From Mucilaginibacter roseus (lineage in GTDB: Bacteria; Bacteroidota; Bacteroidia; Sphingobacteriales; Sphingobacteriaceae), in NCBI RefSeq assembly GCF_021215455.1, contig NZ_JAJPWV010000001.1:124001-188000 (forward strand): DNA of 64,000 bases, read 5' to 3'. Below the pieces are notes generated by a model, which was not told where the DNA came from, ran no database searches, and worked only from the letters and a program-made list of their open reading frames with translations. Of this stretch, positions 15,901-23,957 are shown in pieces. The position numbers and the translations under genes were made by a program. The number at the start of each line of letters is the position of its first letter. Position 1 is the stretch's first letter.

Positions 15901-16176
15901 ATGAAAAGCAAGTTGTTTGAGGAAAAACCGGAAACGGCCAGGACCAGTATGGAAAGGTGGGTACGCATATTTCCTGACCGGGGTGACGGCTATCATCTTT
16001 ATGATCCGTTGCAGGAACAGCCTATCGGACGCATCCTGTTTGATAGCGATGGGAACTGGATCTATGACGGAACTGCACTCAATGTGGAGGAGCAGGAAGA
16101 GATCGCCGGGGCTATCAGCGGGCACTGCAAGGAAATGGATAACCTGATCAGAAGTCTATATGAAAAAGAGCATTAA
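15901..16176 (+). CDS. Small unknown protein divergent from the umuDC-like operon
   Basis: A 91-residue acidic protein whose family I do not recognise. It has a W-V-R-I-F-P-D-R-G-D-G-Y-H-L-Y-D strand-turn block, an I-G-R-I-L-F-D-S-D-G-N-W-I-Y-D-G block and an acidic C-terminal helix (V-E-E-Q-E-E-I-A-G-A-I). ATG at 15901 is preferred over the in-frame ATG at 15841, whose extra residues are hydrophobic and overlap likely promoter sequence. It overlaps the next gene by 17 bases, so it starts the rightward repair operon. Confidence 0.6.
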   Translation: MKSKLFEEKPETARTSMERWVRIFPDRGDGYHLYDPLQEQPIGRILFDSDGNWIYDGTALNVEEQEEIAGAISGHCKEMDNLIRSLYEKEH

Positions 16177-16654
16177 TTTTGAACTGACCGCTGCTGAGAA
16201 ACAGCTGTTGAAAGAACGAAAAGTAAGCCTGAAAGCATTACAGGACTATGCACCGGATGAGATCGCGGCGATGGTGAACGCTTCAGCCGGGCGGACCAGG
16301 GAGTTGGCTGCACTGGCTGAATTTCAAAGCATCCCCTCACTTGGAGTTGGTTTTGCCAAGGAACTGATCGCCCAGGGATACTACACACTCGATCAATTGA
16401 AAGGTCGGAGCGCGGTTGAATTATTTGATGCTTATGAGAAGCACAGCGGTTGCTGGGCGGACCCTTGTGTGGAAGATTCTTACCGCCTGTTGGTTCACTA
16501 CATTGAACACCGGGATGAAAACAAACGCTGGTGGGATTTCACGAAAGAGCGTAAAGCTTACCGCGCAGAGTTCGGCTTCCCGGCAGATCGCCCGCTAGTA
16601 GCCTGGTACGAGACGGATAAATACCCGAAGGCAAGTGCGTTCATGAAAGTCTAA
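16160..16654 (+). CDS. Cdd1-family helix-hairpin-helix protein
   Basis: A 164-residue protein. The central block I-P-S-L-G-V-G-F-A-K-E-L-I-x-Q-G (about residues 59-75) followed by L-x-x-L-K-G-R-S-x-x-E-L is a helix-hairpin-helix of the Pathogenicity locus (Cdd1) family. C-W-A-D-P-C-V-E-D-S-Y-R further on is also typical. Helix-hairpin-helix elements bind DNA nonspecifically, fitting neighbours that repair DNA. It is 3 bases upstream of the AlkB gene, so they are co-transcribed. Precise role unknown. Confidence 0.78.
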   Translation: MKKSINFELTAAEKQLLKERKVSLKALQDYAPDEIAAMVNASAGRTRELAALAEFQSIPSLGVGFAKELIAQGYYTLDQLKGRSAVELFDAYEKHSGCWADPCVEDSYRLLVHYIEHRDENKRWWDFTKERKAYRAEFGFPADRPLVAWYETDKYPKASAFMKV

Positions 16655-16657
16655 GCA

Positions 16658-17266
16658 ATGGAACAACTGGCATTGTTTGCAGAAGCCGGGCAAAGCAAAG
16701 GACTGCCCAGGGAATACCTGGAATATTTCCCCAAGCTGATCGACCCTTCCACCGGGCAGCAGCTTTTGGAGAAGTTCATCGCAGAGACACCCTGGAAACA
16801 GCAGGTACGCATGATGTACACCAAAGAAGTGGTCACGCCGCGCCTGACTGCCTGGTACGGAGATCCGCAGGCCTATGACTACCAATCCCTGAGGAAGACG
16901 TATCCTTTGACCTGGACACCGGAACTGCTGATGATCAAGCGAATGGTCGAACCGCTTTCGGGGGTGGAGTTCAATAGTGTGTTGTTGAATTATTACCGTG
17001 ATGGTAATGACTCGGTAGCCTGGCACAGCGATAAAGAAGAGATCCTGGGCCGGAACCCGGTCATCGCTTCTGTTTCCTTCGGCCAGGTGCGCAGCTTTGA
17101 TATCCGCAATAAAGCAGATCACAAAGAGCATTACTCGGTCAGACTGGAACATGGTTCGTTCCTGTTAATGAAAGCGGGCCTTCAGGAGAACTGGGAGCAC
17201 CGGATCGCAAAATCCATGAGACCGATGGGGCCAAGAGTTAACCTGACCTTCAGGGTCGTAAAGTAA
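16658..17266 (+). CDS. alkB: AlkB family Fe(II)/2-oxoglutarate DNA dealkylase
   Basis: A 202-residue dioxygenase of the AlkB (ALKBH2/3-like) family, which oxidatively removes alkyl groups such as 1-methyladenine from DNA. The iron-binding triad is visible: W-H-S-D (H123, D125) and W-E-H-R-I (H181). The 2-oxoglutarate-binding Arg lies in P-R-V-N-L-T-F-R near the C-terminus, and the N-Y-Y-R-D-G-x-D segment precedes the first His. Full length for the compact bacterial form. Co-transcribed with Cdd1 and the HD protein. Confidence 0.92.
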   Translation: MEQLALFAEAGQSKGLPREYLEYFPKLIDPSTGQQLLEKFIAETPWKQQVRMMYTKEVVTPRLTAWYGDPQAYDYQSLRKTYPLTWTPELLMIKRMVEPLSGVEFNSVLLNYYRDGNDSVAWHSDKEEILGRNPVIASVSFGQVRSFDIRNKADHKEHYSVRLEHGSFLLMKAGLQENWEHRIAKSMRPMGPRVNLTFRVVK

Positions 17267-17268
17267 AT

Positions 17269-18126
17269 ATGATGCTGATACTGGAAGATGTGATATATGG
17301 AAATTGGGAAGTAAGCGGCGTATTGGAAGAACTGATCCTGTCAGCGCCGATGCAGCGGCTTAAAGCTGTTCACCAGGGCGGGGCGATCTTTTTGGTAGAT
17401 CCTTCACAGCAACATACCCGCTATGAGCATTCCTTGGGGGTATGCTGGCTGGTCCGGCACTTCGGCGGCAGCATTGGTGAGCAGATCGCTGCTTTATTAC
17501 ACGATGTTTCCCATACCGCTTTTTCTCATGTTGGTGACCAGGTGTTCGGCCACACCGGCGAAGATTACCATGAGCAGATCTTCGAGGAAGTGATCGGCAG
17601 GTCCGGGATCCCGCTTATTTTGGCAAAGCATGGTTATGACCAGGCTTTGCAGTATTTCGACCGGTATACTTTACTGGAGCAGCCACTGCCTGATCTATGT
17701 GCCGACCGTGTGGATTACACGCTGCGCGACCTGTATCATGCAGGAATGATCAGCTTAGCTGACATCAGCCACTTTGTATCCGAACTTGCCGTCGAAGGCG
17801 GCCGTATGGTTTTGACCAGTGAAGCCGCCGCACGCTGGATCAGTATGCAATTTAAAAGGCTGAACGAGGAATATTTTAAAAAGCCGGAATACCTGTTTGC
17901 CAACCAGCGCATGGCGGAGATGCTGAAAAGAGCGATCTCTGATGGTTTATTGAAACCTGTGGACCTTCAACTGGATGACCTTGCCGTCATTGCCAAACTT
18001 CGCACATTTGGCTTTGGTGAAGAATTGGATGGGATAACTCAACTTCATGGATTTGAACAGTTTGCGGTCAAAGGTGCCGCAGAACGCATCAAGCGCAGGG
18101 AATTGCGCCCTGCAGTATGTCCGTAA
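17269..18126 (+). CDS. HD-domain phosphohydrolase (dNTPase/SAMHD1-like)
   Basis: A 285-residue HD protein. The metal-binding residues are H54 (R-Y-E-H), H78-D79 (L-L-H-D-V-S-H-T-A-F-S-H) and D146 (A-D-R-V-D-Y), the pattern of the dGTPase/SAMHD1 group. It starts two bases after the AlkB stop. Family members hydrolyse dNTPs or related nucleotides; here it might adjust nucleotide pools during repair (inference). The C-terminal ~90 residues are unassigned. Confidence 0.8.
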   Translation: MMLILEDVIYGNWEVSGVLEELILSAPMQRLKAVHQGGAIFLVDPSQQHTRYEHSLGVCWLVRHFGGSIGEQIAALLHDVSHTAFSHVGDQVFGHTGEDYHEQIFEEVIGRSGIPLILAKHGYDQALQYFDRYTLLEQPLPDLCADRVDYTLRDLYHAGMISLADISHFVSELAVEGGRMVLTSEAAARWISMQFKRLNEEYFKKPEYLFANQRMAEMLKRAISDGLLKPVDLQLDDLAVIAKLRTFGFGEELDGITQLHGFEQFAVKGAAERIKRRELRPAVCP

Positions 18127-18139
18127 TTGCTATCTTGCC

Positions 18140-18361
18140 ATGGTGATCACGTTATATGATTTCTTGCGCATGAGCGAGGCCGAGCAGTACGAAGCGGTTT
18201 GGAAAGGCACCTTTCTGGGTGACCGGCGGGAAGACGAATCCTGGGTGCAGTGTTACAGCCTGGGTGCCTTTTACGTCGAGGTCTATTACGACCAGGGAGC
18301 GAACCAGGTAAAACGGCTCCGGTCTTTTTCAAAGGTCGAACAATTGGCGCCTTATTTATAA
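18140..18361 (+). CDS. Small conserved protein of unknown function
   Basis: A 73-residue protein starting M-V-I-T-L-Y-D-F-L. It has an acidic first third, a W-V-Q-C-Y-S-L-G-x-F-Y-V-E-V-Y-Y-D strand pair and a basic C-terminal end. I have a weak memory of similar small proteins in Bacteroidota mobile elements but no function. ATG at 18140 is chosen because the longer in-frame reading overlaps the HD gene by 80 bases. Confidence 0.6.
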   Translation: MVITLYDFLRMSEAEQYEAVWKGTFLGDRREDESWVQCYSLGAFYVEVYYDQGANQVKRLRSFSKVEQLAPYL

Positions 18362-18452
18362 ACAGAATTTATTACCAAGACGCTGCAAGTCCTTCATGCA
18401 AACTTTATGATGAATTCATCAGGGTTTGCGATCTTGCGGCCATATTTATTTT

Positions 18453-19550
18453 ATGAAAAAACGAACAATTTTAAGTGCAGGCCTTGCTTTTGCAGCACTG
18501 GGCCTGATCTCCTGGGGGTTTAAAGGGCATCGTGCGGTCGCTACGATCGCACAGAATCACCTGAATACCAATGTAGCCTATGTGGCATCTGCTTATCTGA
18601 AAGGCGAGCCAATGGAAGCGGTAAGTACCTGGGCAGACGAGAACCGCGACCCGAAAACTGCCTCATGGCATTACATCAACCTGCCATTGGGGCTTTCCCG
18701 TGATGCATTTGTTAAAGCCGTGCAGGAAAGCGACAATAATATTTACACGGCCATTCTTAAAACAGAGGCCACTTTAAAAGATGCGAATGCCTCTACTGAG
18801 GCGAAGAACGAGGCGATCAAATACCTGATCCATCTGGTCGGTGATGCGCATCAGCCGATGCATGTCAGCCGTAAAGAGGATAAAGGCGGTAATACTATTC
18901 AGCTTCGCTTTGACAATAAAGGCACCAACCTCCACAGCCTCTGGGATAGTAAGTTGATCGATAAGGAAGGCCTGAGCCAAGAAGATATCGTGAAGACTTA
19001 TGATACGGCGACACCTGCCGACATCAAAAAGTGGCAAAGCGATAGCCCGATCGAGTGGCTGTGGGAAAGCTACCAGATCACTACGGAATTATATGCCAGC
19101 GCTAAACCGGGACAGGATATCGATGATATTTATTACCAGAAATACATACCTGTAATTCACAAACGCATAGACCAGGCGGGGATTCGCCTCGCCGGAGAAC
19201 TGAACCGGTTGCTTGCCGGGCAAAAGATCAAAGCGGCCTTACCCGCCGTTGCTCAGCCAACTGTTGCAGCAGCACCTGCTGCCGTTAAACTGGAAGAGGT
19301 AAAAAACAGCATTGGTAAAACAGTAACGGTTAGCGGTAAGGTGTTCAGCAGCCGGGATATCGGGAGTATGACATTGGTGAATCTGGGGGCTGCTTACCCC
19401 AACCAGTTGCTAACAGTTGCGCTTAAAGGGAAAGCAAAAGAACTTGGAAACCAGTTAGGAAATAAAACCATTACCGTCGAGGGTGAAGTGATCGATTATA
19501 AAGGCAAACCGGAGATCATTATTACTGATCCGGCCAAGATCAAATTATGA
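18453..19550 (+). CDS. S1/P1 nuclease fused to a C-terminal OB-fold-like domain
   Basis: A 365-residue secreted zinc nuclease. A signal peptide ends just before the Trp that becomes the zinc-binding N-terminus in this family (I-S-W-G-F-K-G-H-R). The zinc ligands appear as G-H-R, T-W-A-D-E, S-W-H-Y-I-N and L-I-H-L-V-G-D-A-H-Q-P-M-H, followed by N-L-H-S-L-W-D. After an Ala/Pro/Val-rich linker (about residues 255-280) a ~85-residue beta domain follows (L-E-E-V-K-N-S-I-G-K-T-V-T-V-S-G-K-V to the end) with the OB-fold pattern. S1/P1 nucleases cut single-stranded nucleic acid or 3' phosphates. The start at 18453 places the signal peptide correctly. Confidence 0.85.
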   Translation: MKKRTILSAGLAFAALGLISWGFKGHRAVATIAQNHLNTNVAYVASAYLKGEPMEAVSTWADENRDPKTASWHYINLPLGLSRDAFVKAVQESDNNIYTAILKTEATLKDANASTEAKNEAIKYLIHLVGDAHQPMHVSRKEDKGGNTIQLRFDNKGTNLHSLWDSKLIDKEGLSQEDIVKTYDTATPADIKKWQSDSPIEWLWESYQITTELYASAKPGQDIDDIYYQKYIPVIHKRIDQAGIRLAGELNRLLAGQKIKAALPAVAQPTVAAAPAAVKLEEVKNSIGKTVTVSGKVFSSRDIGSMTLVNLGAAYPNQLLTVALKGKAKELGNQLGNKTITVEGEVIDYKGKPEIIITDPAKIKL

Positions 19551-19551
19551 T

Positions 19552-19788
19552 ATGAATGAGCCATTTATTTTAGCAGTAAATTATCAGGGGACTCAACATG
19601 AATTTAAATCACGTTTTGAGCGGTGGGGTTATACCCACCGCATTGCCGTTTTAATTGACGAAATGACTTATACTTTTGAACCGGATGAGGAAAGTAACTA
19701 TCGGGTGCTTAGCCAGGGATCAAGCACTGACGTTGAGATAAGTTTGCTGAAAGCCATAGCTGAAAAACTGAGTCAATTGAGCGTCTGA
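19552..19788 (+). CDS. Small protein following the S1/P1 nuclease
   Basis: A 78-residue unknown protein that starts immediately after the nuclease stop, so it is probably co-transcribed. It has an F-I-L-A-V-N-Y-Q-G strand, a second I-A-V-L-I-D-E-M-T-Y-T-F strand and a C-terminal helix (L-L-K-A-I-A-E-K-L). It has no signal peptide, unlike its partner. A similar short neighbour would be the test of whether it belongs with the nuclease. Confidence 0.55.
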   Translation: MNEPFILAVNYQGTQHEFKSRFERWGYTHRIAVLIDEMTYTFEPDEESNYRVLSQGSSTDVEISLLKAIAEKLSQLSV

Positions 19789-19890
19789 TCAAGGTCTGCC
19801 TATTATTGTTAAGAAAGCAGGGCTGCAAATTCTATGACCAGCCCGGCCAGGGTCAGAGGCTGATTTCGCCGCTAACAAACCTTCATATAG

Positions 19891-21789
19891 TTAAAGGGAA
19901 TCTACAATATCGTCGACGAGTATCTTAACATCCTCTTTGATCCGCTGATAATTTAGTATAACCTGGGAAGAGGTGACAGCCGAGGGAAAAGGAATCTCAC
20001 TGTAACCTGCGGTTTCCTGCTGAATGGCATCATGATCATTCTGTATTTCACAATGAAAAGTTTTCAAGCTGATCTTGTTCCCTGGATCATCAGCGACCAT
20101 GCCCACAAATTCTCCCGACGATAAAGCGGCAATTTTCGATCCCGGTATTGCATAATCCAACTGTGTGGAGCGACTGACCGAAGTATCACTACTGTTGATC
20201 GACACGCTTTCCTTTTGCTGGTTAATCTTCCCGAAGCGTTCAGATAGTTGCTTGGCGGTATCACCGGTAACCTGTCCGCAAACTATATTACCGACAATAT
20301 TCATAATTACTTCGGCCTGTTCACGTCCATAATCCTTTTTTAACTGGCTGTAGTCCTGCACAGCCAGCGTTACTGCAACTTTATTAGAACGGGCAGTTGC
20401 AATCAGGTTGTCGATGCCGTTGAAGTATATAGTGGGGAATTCATCAAAGATCAGGCTGCATTTCTGTTGGTTCTTGCGGTTGACCAGTTTATTGATTCGG
20501 TTAACATACAGGGATAAAACTGCTCCGTAAACCTGTGATTTTTGCGGATTATTCGCCAGGCAAACAACTTTGGGTTCATCCGGATTATTGATGTCCAATG
20601 AAAAATCATTTCCGCTGAGTACATAATATAGTTGGGGTGAAGACAAACGCGCCAGGCTTATTTTGGCACTGGCAATCTGTCCTTCCAGTTGTTCATAAGC
20701 CTCGTTTCGCCAGGCGGATATAAATGGATTGATCAAAACTTCTATTTCAGGTTCGCTGCTCAATACGGCAAACAGTTCTTTATAATCTACTAACGATAAT
20801 TCAATGACGTGCGGCAAAGTACAATATTTTCCTGCCTTGTATTTTTTTAGGAACCAGATCAGCGCGGTAACGAAGTTGATCGGTGATTCGACAAAGAAGT
20901 CGCCCTGCTTTTTGATCCATTCGCGGTTTAAACCCAGCATAACAGTTCGTGCTGCCTCCATCGCATCGGTGATATCCAGCATAGTTTCAGGCTCCAGCGG
21001 ATTACTGCGGTGCATGATCTTTTCAAAATTAATCACGTAAAAAGACCGACCGCCGTATTGCCGGAGGGCGTTGTAGGCGATACGGGAAAGGTCATCGTAT
21101 TTAAAATCGTAAATAAGCATGGCGAAACCTTTCCGGATATGCTGGGTAATGATGTGTCGTATTATAAAATAAGATTTACCGGCACCTGGACTACCGCCGA
21201 TCAGGGTGCCTCTGAAAGGGTTGATGATATTGATCCAGCTGTCACGCTCTTTCCCTTTTAACTGATATTTGGCGGGAAGGTTAATCGAATACTCGTTTTC
21301 CAATAGCCGCTCTTCCTGCGGAAAAGTCTCGTTTTCCTTATTGAAGATATCGCCACCCAGTCTGAGTTTAAGCATCCGGAACAACAACCCCCCGCCCGTC
21401 ATAAACAAGAGGTAACCGAATGATGTGGCACCCATATATAGCCAGGGCCAACTGATCAGGTAGCTACTGAAAAAATAGATGAGGAGGCCGGTTACACAGT
21501 AAGTGACAATCGTTTTTGCCCTGATCTTCTCATCACGCTTACCCTTACTGCCCATGAGCGATACCACTAATAAAAGCAATGCGCTCAATTTGGCGAAAAG
21601 CATCGTGTTAAAAGCCGTTGTTTTGGACAGCGGCAGTAGGATATGATCAACGACTTCATGCGTTAATTTTAATTTGTAAAATGTATGATAACAGCGCAAA
21701 TAAAAATGAATGATCAATATAGCGATGCTCAGCAGCCTGGTAAAATCAATGATTTTGCGAAGTGCTTGTTCATTTTCTCCGGTTTGCAT
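19891..21789 (-). CDS. mobC: MobC-type conjugative coupling protein (VirD4/TraG family ATPase)
   Basis: A 632-residue type IV coupling protein that links the relaxosome to the transfer channel. Four N-terminal hydrophobic segments precede a cytosolic ATPase. Walker A is GGSPGAGKSYF (around residue 195) and Walker B is S-L-I-F-D-E-F-P (around 445). ATG at 21789 is chosen because M-Q-T-G-E-N-E-Q-A-L-R-K-I-I-D-F-T-R matches the usual start of this family and because the upstream relaxase ends at 21794. It follows the relaxase by 4 bases, in the same direction. Confidence 0.9.
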   Translation of the reverse strand: MQTGENEQALRKIIDFTRLLSIAILIIHFYLRCYHTFYKLKLTHEVVDHILLPLSKTTAFNTMLFAKLSALLLLVVSLMGSKGKRDEKIRAKTIVTYCVTGLLIYFFSSYLISWPWLYMGATSFGYLLFMTGGGLLFRMLKLRLGGDIFNKENETFPQEERLLENEYSINLPAKYQLKGKERDSWINIINPFRGTLIGGSPGAGKSYFIIRHIITQHIRKGFAMLIYDFKYDDLSRIAYNALRQYGGRSFYVINFEKIMHRSNPLEPETMLDITDAMEAARTVMLGLNREWIKKQGDFFVESPINFVTALIWFLKKYKAGKYCTLPHVIELSLVDYKELFAVLSSEPEIEVLINPFISAWRNEAYEQLEGQIASAKISLARLSSPQLYYVLSGNDFSLDINNPDEPKVVCLANNPQKSQVYGAVLSLYVNRINKLVNRKNQQKCSLIFDEFPTIYFNGIDNLIATARSNKVAVTLAVQDYSQLKKDYGREQAEVIMNIVGNIVCGQVTGDTAKQLSERFGKINQQKESVSINSSDTSVSRSTQLDYAIPGSKIAALSSGEFVGMVADDPGNKISLKTFHCEIQNDHDAIQQETAGYSEIPFPSAVTSSQVILNYQRIKEDVKILVDDIVDSL

Positions 21790-21793
21790 AACG

Positions 21794-23008
21794 TTATAGA
21801 TTAAGTCCTTTACGTTTTTTCTTCTTGAATTTGTTGAGCGCAGCCAGTTCTTCTCGTTCCGGTGCAAATAGAATATCCCTTAAGTCATCACCTGCCGGTG
21901 TTTGGCCAAAATTTAGATCTGTGGATATGGTCAGATCCTGTTGGGCCCTAAGCGGTCCGATCGGATCGGGTAACAGCCGGTCATTGATGGCATTGGCACT
22001 ATAGGCTTTATCCAGGTCACTGCCATTGAACACCACTTTGTTTTTCTGATCGATCAAGGTAAGGCCGTAGATCCGGCCTTCACGGTTTTGGCGAAGTATG
22101 CAATGGATATCTTTTTCTCGCAAGGCTTTTTGAAACCCGTACCTAGTCTGTGGTGATCTTAAGACTTCCTGTAATATTTTAATGAGGCCCTCTTTGAATG
22201 GCTTACGCAATTGCTCATTCAACTTGAATTTTTCTTCCAATGCTGTGAGCGTGGGTTTACCATAAATCGTGCTGGCTTTGATCGGTACGCCGACCTTATT
22301 GCCTCGATTATCCAGTATCCAGTAGACCAATCCTCCATGCGCATACATGCGGGAATCTTGGGGGCCCCGGTCGGCTGCCATGTTAAATATTCCAAGCACG
22401 GCATTTAATTCGGGAACGCTGGTAAATTTGTAGGCCCTCAGCACATAGCCGAGAATATTGGTCATGGCCCTTTTACTCTCTGCTTTACCATAGTCGGCAG
22501 CGGCTATGTCCGCTTTCAGGTTTGGCTTTTGCTTAGGCTGTTCATCGGCTTTAAGCAACCCGTATTTGACCTCGATGGCTTTGCGTGTTTTCTCCGACTC
22601 GTTCTGACCAAGATAATGGAGATTGATGCGTCCGCCATCACGTTTAATGTTAGTGGTTACGATATGGCAATGTGGATGGCCGGCATCTTCGTGCCGGTAG
22701 ACCAAACAGGGTTGTGTTTCAAACCCGACACCTTGCAAGTAATCCTTTACAATCTCCTCTAATTTTTCATCCGCCAAATTTTCGCCAGTGGGGAAATTCA
22801 GGGAGATATGCACCGCATTGGTCTTAGCCCGTTGGTTCATTGCGGCTAGATCGGTTAGCCTAAAGAGCTTGTCATTAAAAGACAGGGCATCTTTGTCCTT
22901 CGGGTATTTGACGGCTGCAATTAAGCTGGCTTTTCCTTGTTTCACTTTGTTCTCATTATAATTGAGCGCGCCGATCAGGCTTTTGCCGCTCTTAATTTTT
23001 GCGACCAT
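21794..23008 (-). CDS. mobB: MobB relaxase/mobilization nuclease
   Basis: A 404-residue relaxase. The metal-binding three-His signature is G-H-P-H-C-H-I-V with H111, H113 and H115, preceded by Y-R-H-E-D-A. The N-terminal M-V-A-K-I-K-S-G-K-S-L-I-G-A-L-N-Y-N-E-N-K-V block, near which the active-site Tyr is expected, is typical for Bacteroidota MobB relaxases. The protein nicks oriT and leads the strand into the recipient. Its start overlaps the mobA stop by 34 bases. Confidence 0.92.
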   Translation of the reverse strand: MVAKIKSGKSLIGALNYNENKVKQGKASLIAAVKYPKDKDALSFNDKLFRLTDLAAMNQRAKTNAVHISLNFPTGENLADEKLEEIVKDYLQGVGFETQPCLVYRHEDAGHPHCHIVTTNIKRDGGRINLHYLGQNESEKTRKAIEVKYGLLKADEQPKQKPNLKADIAAADYGKAESKRAMTNILGYVLRAYKFTSVPELNAVLGIFNMAADRGPQDSRMYAHGGLVYWILDNRGNKVGVPIKASTIYGKPTLTALEEKFKLNEQLRKPFKEGLIKILQEVLRSPQTRYGFQKALREKDIHCILRQNREGRIYGLTLIDQKNKVVFNGSDLDKAYSANAINDRLLPDPIGPLRAQQDLTISTDLNFGQTPAGDDLRDILFAPEREELAALNKFKKKKRKGLNL

Positions 23009-23382
23009 ATATCTGCATATTGGTTCATCCGGTCTTTGATCTGGTTGATGGCAGGCTCCAGTTTGCTATTGATCAAGCTCATCAAATTCATCCAAAGCCG
23101 TGTTTCAGCATGGCCATGGGCGCTGTTGATGCTGCGCATAGCCTGGTTCAGGTTAGTGCCGATGGCATTGAGTTCCTGCCGGAGCAGGATCATTTCTTCC
23201 AGCACATCGTCCATCGCTTTGTCCCGGTAAAAGACGGTTACCGGTTTTTCCAGCAGGACACTGCGCATGTATTCACTTAGTTTGCGAAAGGGAGTCTTCC
23301 TAAAGCGGCCTTCCAATAACTGGTACTCCTCCGGTTGAAAGCGGAGGTTTTTCCATCGGGTCCGTTTATCTGTTTTGGTCAT
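22975..23382 (-). CDS. mobA: MobA-like relaxosome accessory (MobC-family, ribbon-helix-helix)
   Basis: A 135-residue basic protein with a K-N-L-R-F-x-P-E-E-Y ribbon-helix-helix entry, an L-S-E-Y-M-R-S-V-L-L segment, and a helical I-G-T-N-L-N-Q-A-M-R-S-I-N block, characteristic of the bacterial mobilisation protein MobC family (called MobA in CTnDOT). It binds oriT and helps the relaxase. ATG at 23382 is used since the upstream part is over the oriT palindromes. Confidence 0.85.
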   Translation of the reverse strand: MTKTDKRTRWKNLRFQPEEYQLLEGRFRKTPFRKLSEYMRSVLLEKPVTVFYRDKAMDDVLEEMILLRQELNAIGTNLNQAMRSINSAHGHAETRLWMNLMSLINSKLEPAINQIKDRMNQYADIWSQKLRAAKA

Positions 23383-23436
23383 GATATTTACCTTTAAAAG
23401 TCCGACTTCGGAGGATTTTGTCCTTTTAGCAGTTTC

Positions 23437-23485
23437 CCCCGGGAGCCGGGGCAAGATTCAATTGTGACACAATTGTACATCTTGC
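23437..23485. other. oriT: Candidate oriT with nested inverted repeats
   Basis: Between mobA and the next gene lie a GC hairpin, CCCCGG-GAG-CCGGGG (23437-23451), and the palindrome CAATTGTG-A-CACAATTG (23459-23475). The palindrome is itself inside an outer inverted repeat GCAAGAT (23451-23457) with ATCTTGC (23479-23485). The position immediately upstream of mobA is where Bacteroides elements carry oriT. The nick site is not determined. Confidence 0.6.
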
Positions 23486-23527
23486 TGACTGCCGCGAAGC
23501 GGGCGGTCTGATCCTGCTATCCATGTT

Positions 23528-23806
23528 TTAACCGGCATTCTTTGTTGTATCAGTCAGCTTTGCCTTATGGCTGAGATAAAGCTCAAGTGCCTGGATATTG
23601 ATATCCTTAAGGGATTCATCGCACTCCAGTCCATAAGTTTTGAGCCGCTTTAAAAGGCCCTTGGGTATCCTGTTGTTGAACTGAACTTCGGGCTCGCGTG
23701 GGGCCGTTTCCGCTTTTACCGGCAGTACTTCCTGGATAGGTGTCTTTGGCTGTTCTTTCTTCAATTTGTCGGCGAGGTTCCCGAGTTTGTTTTTATAATT
23801 TTCCAT
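23528..23806 (-). CDS. Small basic protein of the mobilization region
   Basis: A 92-residue protein with a Pro-rich middle and a C-terminal F-N-N-R-I-P-K-G-L-L-K-R-L-K-T-Y-G block followed by L-K-D-I-N-I-Q-A-L-E-L-Y-L, a ribbon-helix-helix-like arrangement. Such proteins lie next to ParA-like TraA in Bacteroidota ICEs and may be its DNA-binding partner (inference). ATG at 23806 is used; the longer reading adds non-homologous residues. A cluster of GCTATGATGCTA repeats separates it from the ParA gene. Confidence 0.6.
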   Translation of the reverse strand: MENYKNKLGNLADKLKKEQPKTPIQEVLPVKAETAPREPEVQFNNRIPKGLLKRLKTYGLECDESLKDINIQALELYLSHKAKLTDTTKNAG

Positions 23807-23856
23807 TTTACTATCCGTATAGTTTACGATCAAATTCACAGCATCTGCTATTATGC

Positions 23857-23957
23857 TACTTAGCTATCAGGTAATGGCTATGATGCTATTTTACTACGTT
23901 GCTATGATATCATGCGATCATGCTAGCTAACTATTACAATAAAAAGCTATGATGCTA
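23857..23957. repeat. Cluster of GCTATGATGCTA repeats beside the ParA gene
   Basis: Three 12-base direct repeats: GCTATTATGCTA (23857-23868), GCTATGATGCTA (23877-23888) and GCTATGATGCTA (23946-23957, overlapping the parA stop codon). Between the second and third are GCTATGATATCATGC (23901-23915), which contains the palindrome ATGATATCAT, and GATCATGCTAGC (23916-23927). It lies just downstream of the parA-like gene and upstream of the mobilization genes. Confidence 0.7.

Noticed and set aside
23821..23957. CRISPR array in the short-repeat region
   Set aside because: Repeats are only 12 bases, irregularly spaced and without cas genes.
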